Part shown: in pieces, positions 61,572 to 64,000 of the stretch
Position numbering within the stretch: position 1 is the stretch's first letter
Layout: every line of letters starts with the position of its first letter
Assembly: GCA_020073265.1 (NCBI GenBank)
Contig: JAIQFN010000033.1
Span: 1-64,000, forward strand
Length of the DNA stretch: 64,000 nucleotides
Direction of reading: 5' to 3'
Origin: Terriglobia bacterium
GTDB lineage: Bacteria; Acidobacteriota; Terriglobia; Bryobacterales; Bryobacteraceae
The notes under the pieces: model-generated
The model's input: only the letters and a program-made list of their open reading frames with translations
What the model was told of the DNA's origin: nothing
Databases searched by the model: none
Made by a program: the position numbers and the translations under genes

Positions 61572-62414
61572 ATGTTGCGATTCATTCATCCAAGGGTTCG
61601 CTCGCGGCCGATGTGGCCCTGGGCTCTGTTCGCGCTGGCTCCGCTGCCGCTCTTCGCGCAGGGAACCGCCGCGGTCACCAACCCGGTGGTCAGCAATCCC
61701 TCGAACATCGAGCGCGGGCATCAGTTCTTCGCCAACAACTGCGGAATCTGTCACGGTTTCAATGCCCAGGGCGGCGACAAGGGACCCAATCTCAACAACG
61801 GCCAATTCCGCCATGGCAGCGGTGACGCCGATCTTTTCAACACCATCACCCGCGGAATTCCCGGAACCGTGATGCCCGCCAGCGCATTGCCGGCCGAGCA
61901 AGTGTGGGCGATGATCACCTTCCTGCGCTCCAAGGTGGTTGCCGCGCGGGCCCAGATCGGCGGGAATGCCCAGGCTGGAGAGAAGACCTTCTGGAGCAGC
62001 GACAAGTGCGCGCACTGCCACATGGTCAACGGCCGGGGAGGTCTGCTGGGACCCGATTTATCCCGGATCGGAGCCATGCGCACGGTTGAGTACTTGACCG
62101 GGAAGATCCGCAATCCCAATCGGGAGCTGACCACCGGACTGCACGAACCGAACGGCGACTATGTCGTCCCCATTGCGAACGCCACGGTCACGGTTGTAAC
62201 CAACAGCGGCCAGCGCATAACCGGCGTTCCGCGCAACGAAGACACTTTCTCGGTCCAGATGCTGGGCACCGACAACGAGATCCATCTCTTCCTGAAGAAA
62301 GAGGTGAAGGATGTTCTGCACGAGCAGAAGTCGCTGATGCCGGCCTACAGCCAACAGATGTTGAGTGACAGCGAACTCAAGGACCTGCTGGCTTACCTGG
62401 CGACACTACACTAA
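61572..62414 (+). CDS. Secreted dihaem cytochrome c
   Basis: The 280-residue protein has a signal peptide (about 12-30) and two class I cytochrome c sites: CGICH (57-61) and CAHCH (146-150), each in a small helical domain; the segment LMPAYSQQMLSD near the end supplies a Met ligand. Between the two lies a c-type-typical TRGIPGTVMPAS. The C-terminal part (about 185-265) is beta-rich and resembles the dehydrogenase-linked cytochromes of planctomycetes and Solibacter relatives. It ends 12 bases before the PQQ dehydrogenase and is likely its electron acceptor. Confidence 0.9.
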   Translation: MLRFIHPRVRSRPMWPWALFALAPLPLFAQGTAAVTNPVVSNPSNIERGHQFFANNCGICHGFNAQGGDKGPNLNNGQFRHGSGDADLFNTITRGIPGTVMPASALPAEQVWAMITFLRSKVVAARAQIGGNAQAGEKTFWSSDKCAHCHMVNGRGGLLGPDLSRIGAMRTVEYLTGKIRNPNRELTTGLHEPNGDYVVPIANATVTVVTNSGQRITGVPRNEDTFSVQMLGTDNEIHLFLKKEVKDVLHEQKSLMPAYSQQMLSDSELKDLLAYLATLH

Positions 62415-62426
62415 GGAAACGATCCG

Positions 62427-64000
62427 ATGAAGCCGAGTAAGAATCCAATTGTCAAGTATGCCCTGATCGCCGGTGCGCTGCTGCAGTTCGTGCCAGCGTG
62501 GCCGCAAGTTGCTCCTCAGGATGGGCGGAACTGGACCACGTATTCAGGCAACTATGCCGGCTGGCGTTACAGCTCCCTGGATCAAATCAACACGGCCAAT
62601 GTTCAGAATCTGGTGCCGCAGTGGGTTTTTCAGTCCGGCGATCTCGGGAAGTTCGAGACCACGCCGATCGTGGTCGACGGAATCATGTACGGAACCGCGC
62701 AGAACGATCGCAGCTTCGCATTGGATGCCCGGACGGGCAAGGCCATCTGGCGCGCCGAACGCCGCCTGCCGCCTAATATTCGAGCCTGCTGCGGCAACGT
62801 CAATCGAGGATTTGCAATTCAAGGCAACAAGCTGTTCATGGCCACGCTGGACGCGCATGTTATCGCCATGGATACCAGAACGGGCAATATTCTTTGGGAT
62901 ACGAAAGCCGCGGAGTACTCAGAAGGATATAGCTTCACGCTCGCGCCGCTGCTGGTGAAGGACAAGATCATAGTGGGCGTGTCGGGGGGCGAGTTTCCCA
63001 TCCGCGGATTCATTGACGCCTACGATACCGCCACCGGAAAGCGTGTCTGGAGGTTCTACACCATCCCGGGACCCGAGGAGCCGGGCCACTCGTCGTGGTC
63101 GCCGGATTCCTGGAAAGTTGGCGGAGCGCCGGCCTGGGTGACCGGCTCTTACGACCCTGAACTGAATTTGCTGTACTGGGGCACCGGAAATCCGGCGCCC
63201 AGCAACTACGGAGGGCAGCGCGACGGCGACAACCTGTACAGCAATAGCGTAGTGGCTTTGGACGCCGATAGCGGAAAGCTCAAATGGCATTTTCAATTCA
63301 CGCCGCACGACCTGTTCGACTATGACTCCACTCAGACGCCGCTGCTGATCGACGCGCAGTGGAAGGGGCAGCCGCGCAAGCTCCTGCTTCAGGCCAACCG
63401 CAATACCTTCTTCTACGTGCTGGACCGGGTGACGGGACAGTTCCTGCTCGCGAAGCCCTTTGCTTCACAGAATTGGGCCAAGGAGATCGGTCCGGATGGC
63501 AGGCCGGTTCCCAACCCCGGCACGGTTCCGGGGAAGGACGGCACCACTATCTGCCCGGGTTGGGCGGGTGGGGTCAACTGGAATCCTTCGTCGTACAGTC
63601 CTCAAACCAGGCTCTTCTATGTCAACGCTCGCGAAGAGTTCTGCACCATCTTCGGTGGAAACCCTGAAGCGCCCGTCGCTGGCCGGTATTTCTACGGCAG
63701 CACCTTCGGAACTCCCACCGGCCAGAAAGACTGGGGAGCGCTGCGCGCCATCGACCCGCTGACCGGCGCGATCAAATGGGAGTTCAAGATGTACTCGGCC
63801 GGCTGGGGCGGAGTATTGTCCACGGCGGGCGGATTGGTTTTCACCGGCGACAACGAAGGGAATCTCATGGCATTCGATGCCGCCACAGGCAAGCACCTGT
63901 GGCACTTCCAAATGGGGTCGCCCGTGTTCGCAGCTCCGATGAGCTATTCACTGAACGGAAAACAGTACCTCATCATCCCGGCCGGGAGCGCACTTTTCGC
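62427..64000 (+). CDS. PQQ-dependent alcohol dehydrogenase, partial
   Basis: The gene runs off the right edge; 524 residues are visible. It has a signal peptide (about 1-26), the repeating eight-bladed propeller W motifs (WRYSSLDQINTANVQNL, DARTGKAIWRAE, DTATGKRVWRF, DADSGKLKWHF, DPLTGAIKWEF, DAATGKHLWHF), the vicinal cysteines Cys121-Cys122 that stack on PQQ, and the metal ligands Glu189, Asn255 and Asp298. The pair Asp298-Tyr-Asp300 (LFDYDS) has a second aspartate two residues on, as in lanthanide-dependent XoxF. It would oxidise an alcohol in the periplasm and pass electrons to the adjoining dihaem cytochrome. ATG 62427 has AAGGA upstream. Confidence 0.93.
   Translation, partial: MKPSKNPIVKYALIAGALLQFVPAWPQVAPQDGRNWTTYSGNYAGWRYSSLDQINTANVQNLVPQWVFQSGDLGKFETTPIVVDGIMYGTAQNDRSFALDARTGKAIWRAERRLPPNIRACCGNVNRGFAIQGNKLFMATLDAHVIAMDTRTGNILWDTKAAEYSEGYSFTLAPLLVKDKIIVGVSGGEFPIRGFIDAYDTATGKRVWRFYTIPGPEEPGHSSWSPDSWKVGGAPAWVTGSYDPELNLLYWGTGNPAPSNYGGQRDGDNLYSNSVVALDADSGKLKWHFQFTPHDLFDYDSTQTPLLIDAQWKGQPRKLLLQANRNTFFYVLDRVTGQFLLAKPFASQNWAKEIGPDGRPVPNPGTVPGKDGTTICPGWAGGVNWNPSSYSPQTRLFYVNAREEFCTIFGGNPEAPVAGRYFYGSTFGTPTGQKDWGALRAIDPLTGAIKWEFKMYSAGWGGVLSTAGGLVFTGDNEGNLMAFDAATGKHLWHFQMGSPVFAAPMSYSLNGKQYLIIPAGSALF

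Overview
The window looks like a chromosomal segment of a soil-type Acidobacteriota of the Solibacter/Bryobacter lineage. The sequence is GC-rich. One large secreted protein (35407-38445) ends in the domain named after Solibacter (TIGR03437-like). There is a carboxypeptidase-regulatory TonB-dependent receptor, three copper-monooxygenase/cytochrome c paralogs, a DUF1549/DUF1553 plus DUF1501 pair, PEP-CTERM proteins and many multihaem cytochromes, a combination typical of that group. No rRNA, tRNA, CRISPR array, insertion sequence or phage module was recognised.

Layout. (1) 1-6.6 kb, minus strand: an electron-transfer locus made of a receiver-like protein, a six-haem NapC/NirT-type cytochrome, an 11-haem secreted cytochrome, a membrane cytochrome b, a double UspA protein and an ADP-forming acyl-CoA synthetase that runs off the left edge. 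It diverges from a sigma-54 activator with a cysteine-rich PAS domain (6753-8144). Two GG-N10-GC sigma-54-type promoters lie on the minus strand. An AMP-forming acyl-CoA ligase follows. (2) 9.9-17.7 kb: mixed single genes (Cu-monooxygenase/cytochrome c, HAF-repeat PEP-CTERM protein, cNMP-binding DUF1003 protein, MaoC hydratase, a frameshifted gene, a cellulose-synthase-like glycosyltransferase, a three-repeat secreted protein). (3) 17.9-27.6 kb, plus strand: REC-PAS-kinase-REC protein, an orphan Cas6-like RAMP protein overlapping a glucose-dehydrogenase-like gene, a cyclase, an MCP and two secreted peptidases. (4) 27.6-34.8 kb: two tandem glycosyltransferases, YihY, an operon of polysaccharide deacetylase, acyl carrier protein and ketoacyl synthase that ends in an octamer-repeat hairpin, a flippase-like membrane protein and a DUF4159 protein. 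(5) 34.9-46.3 kb, minus strand: zinc-ribbon protein, large Ig-like surface protein, a remnant of a kumamolisin-type protease, a polytopic membrane protein and a TPR-CHAT/sigma/anti-sigma operon. (6) 46.5-64 kb: two more Cu-monooxygenase/cytochrome c paralogs, a seven-haem TPR cytochrome, a TonB receptor, a Nif3-like protein, a PSD1/DUF1501 operon and, at the right edge, a dihaem cytochrome c with a PQQ dehydrogenase.

How the parts fit. The window is rich in periplasmic redox proteins: I count 30 CxxCH/CxxxCH haem sites in eight proteins (11, 6, 7, 1, 1, 1, 1 and 2). It also carries genes for degrading or sensing external polymers. Two loci stand out as possibly undescribed: the sigma-54-controlled cytochrome locus at the left edge, and the TPR-CHAT/sigma/anti-sigma operon at 40.7-45.4 kb, which could be a protease-gated transcription switch. 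The orphan Cas6-like gene coupled to a sugar dehydrogenase is a third oddity.
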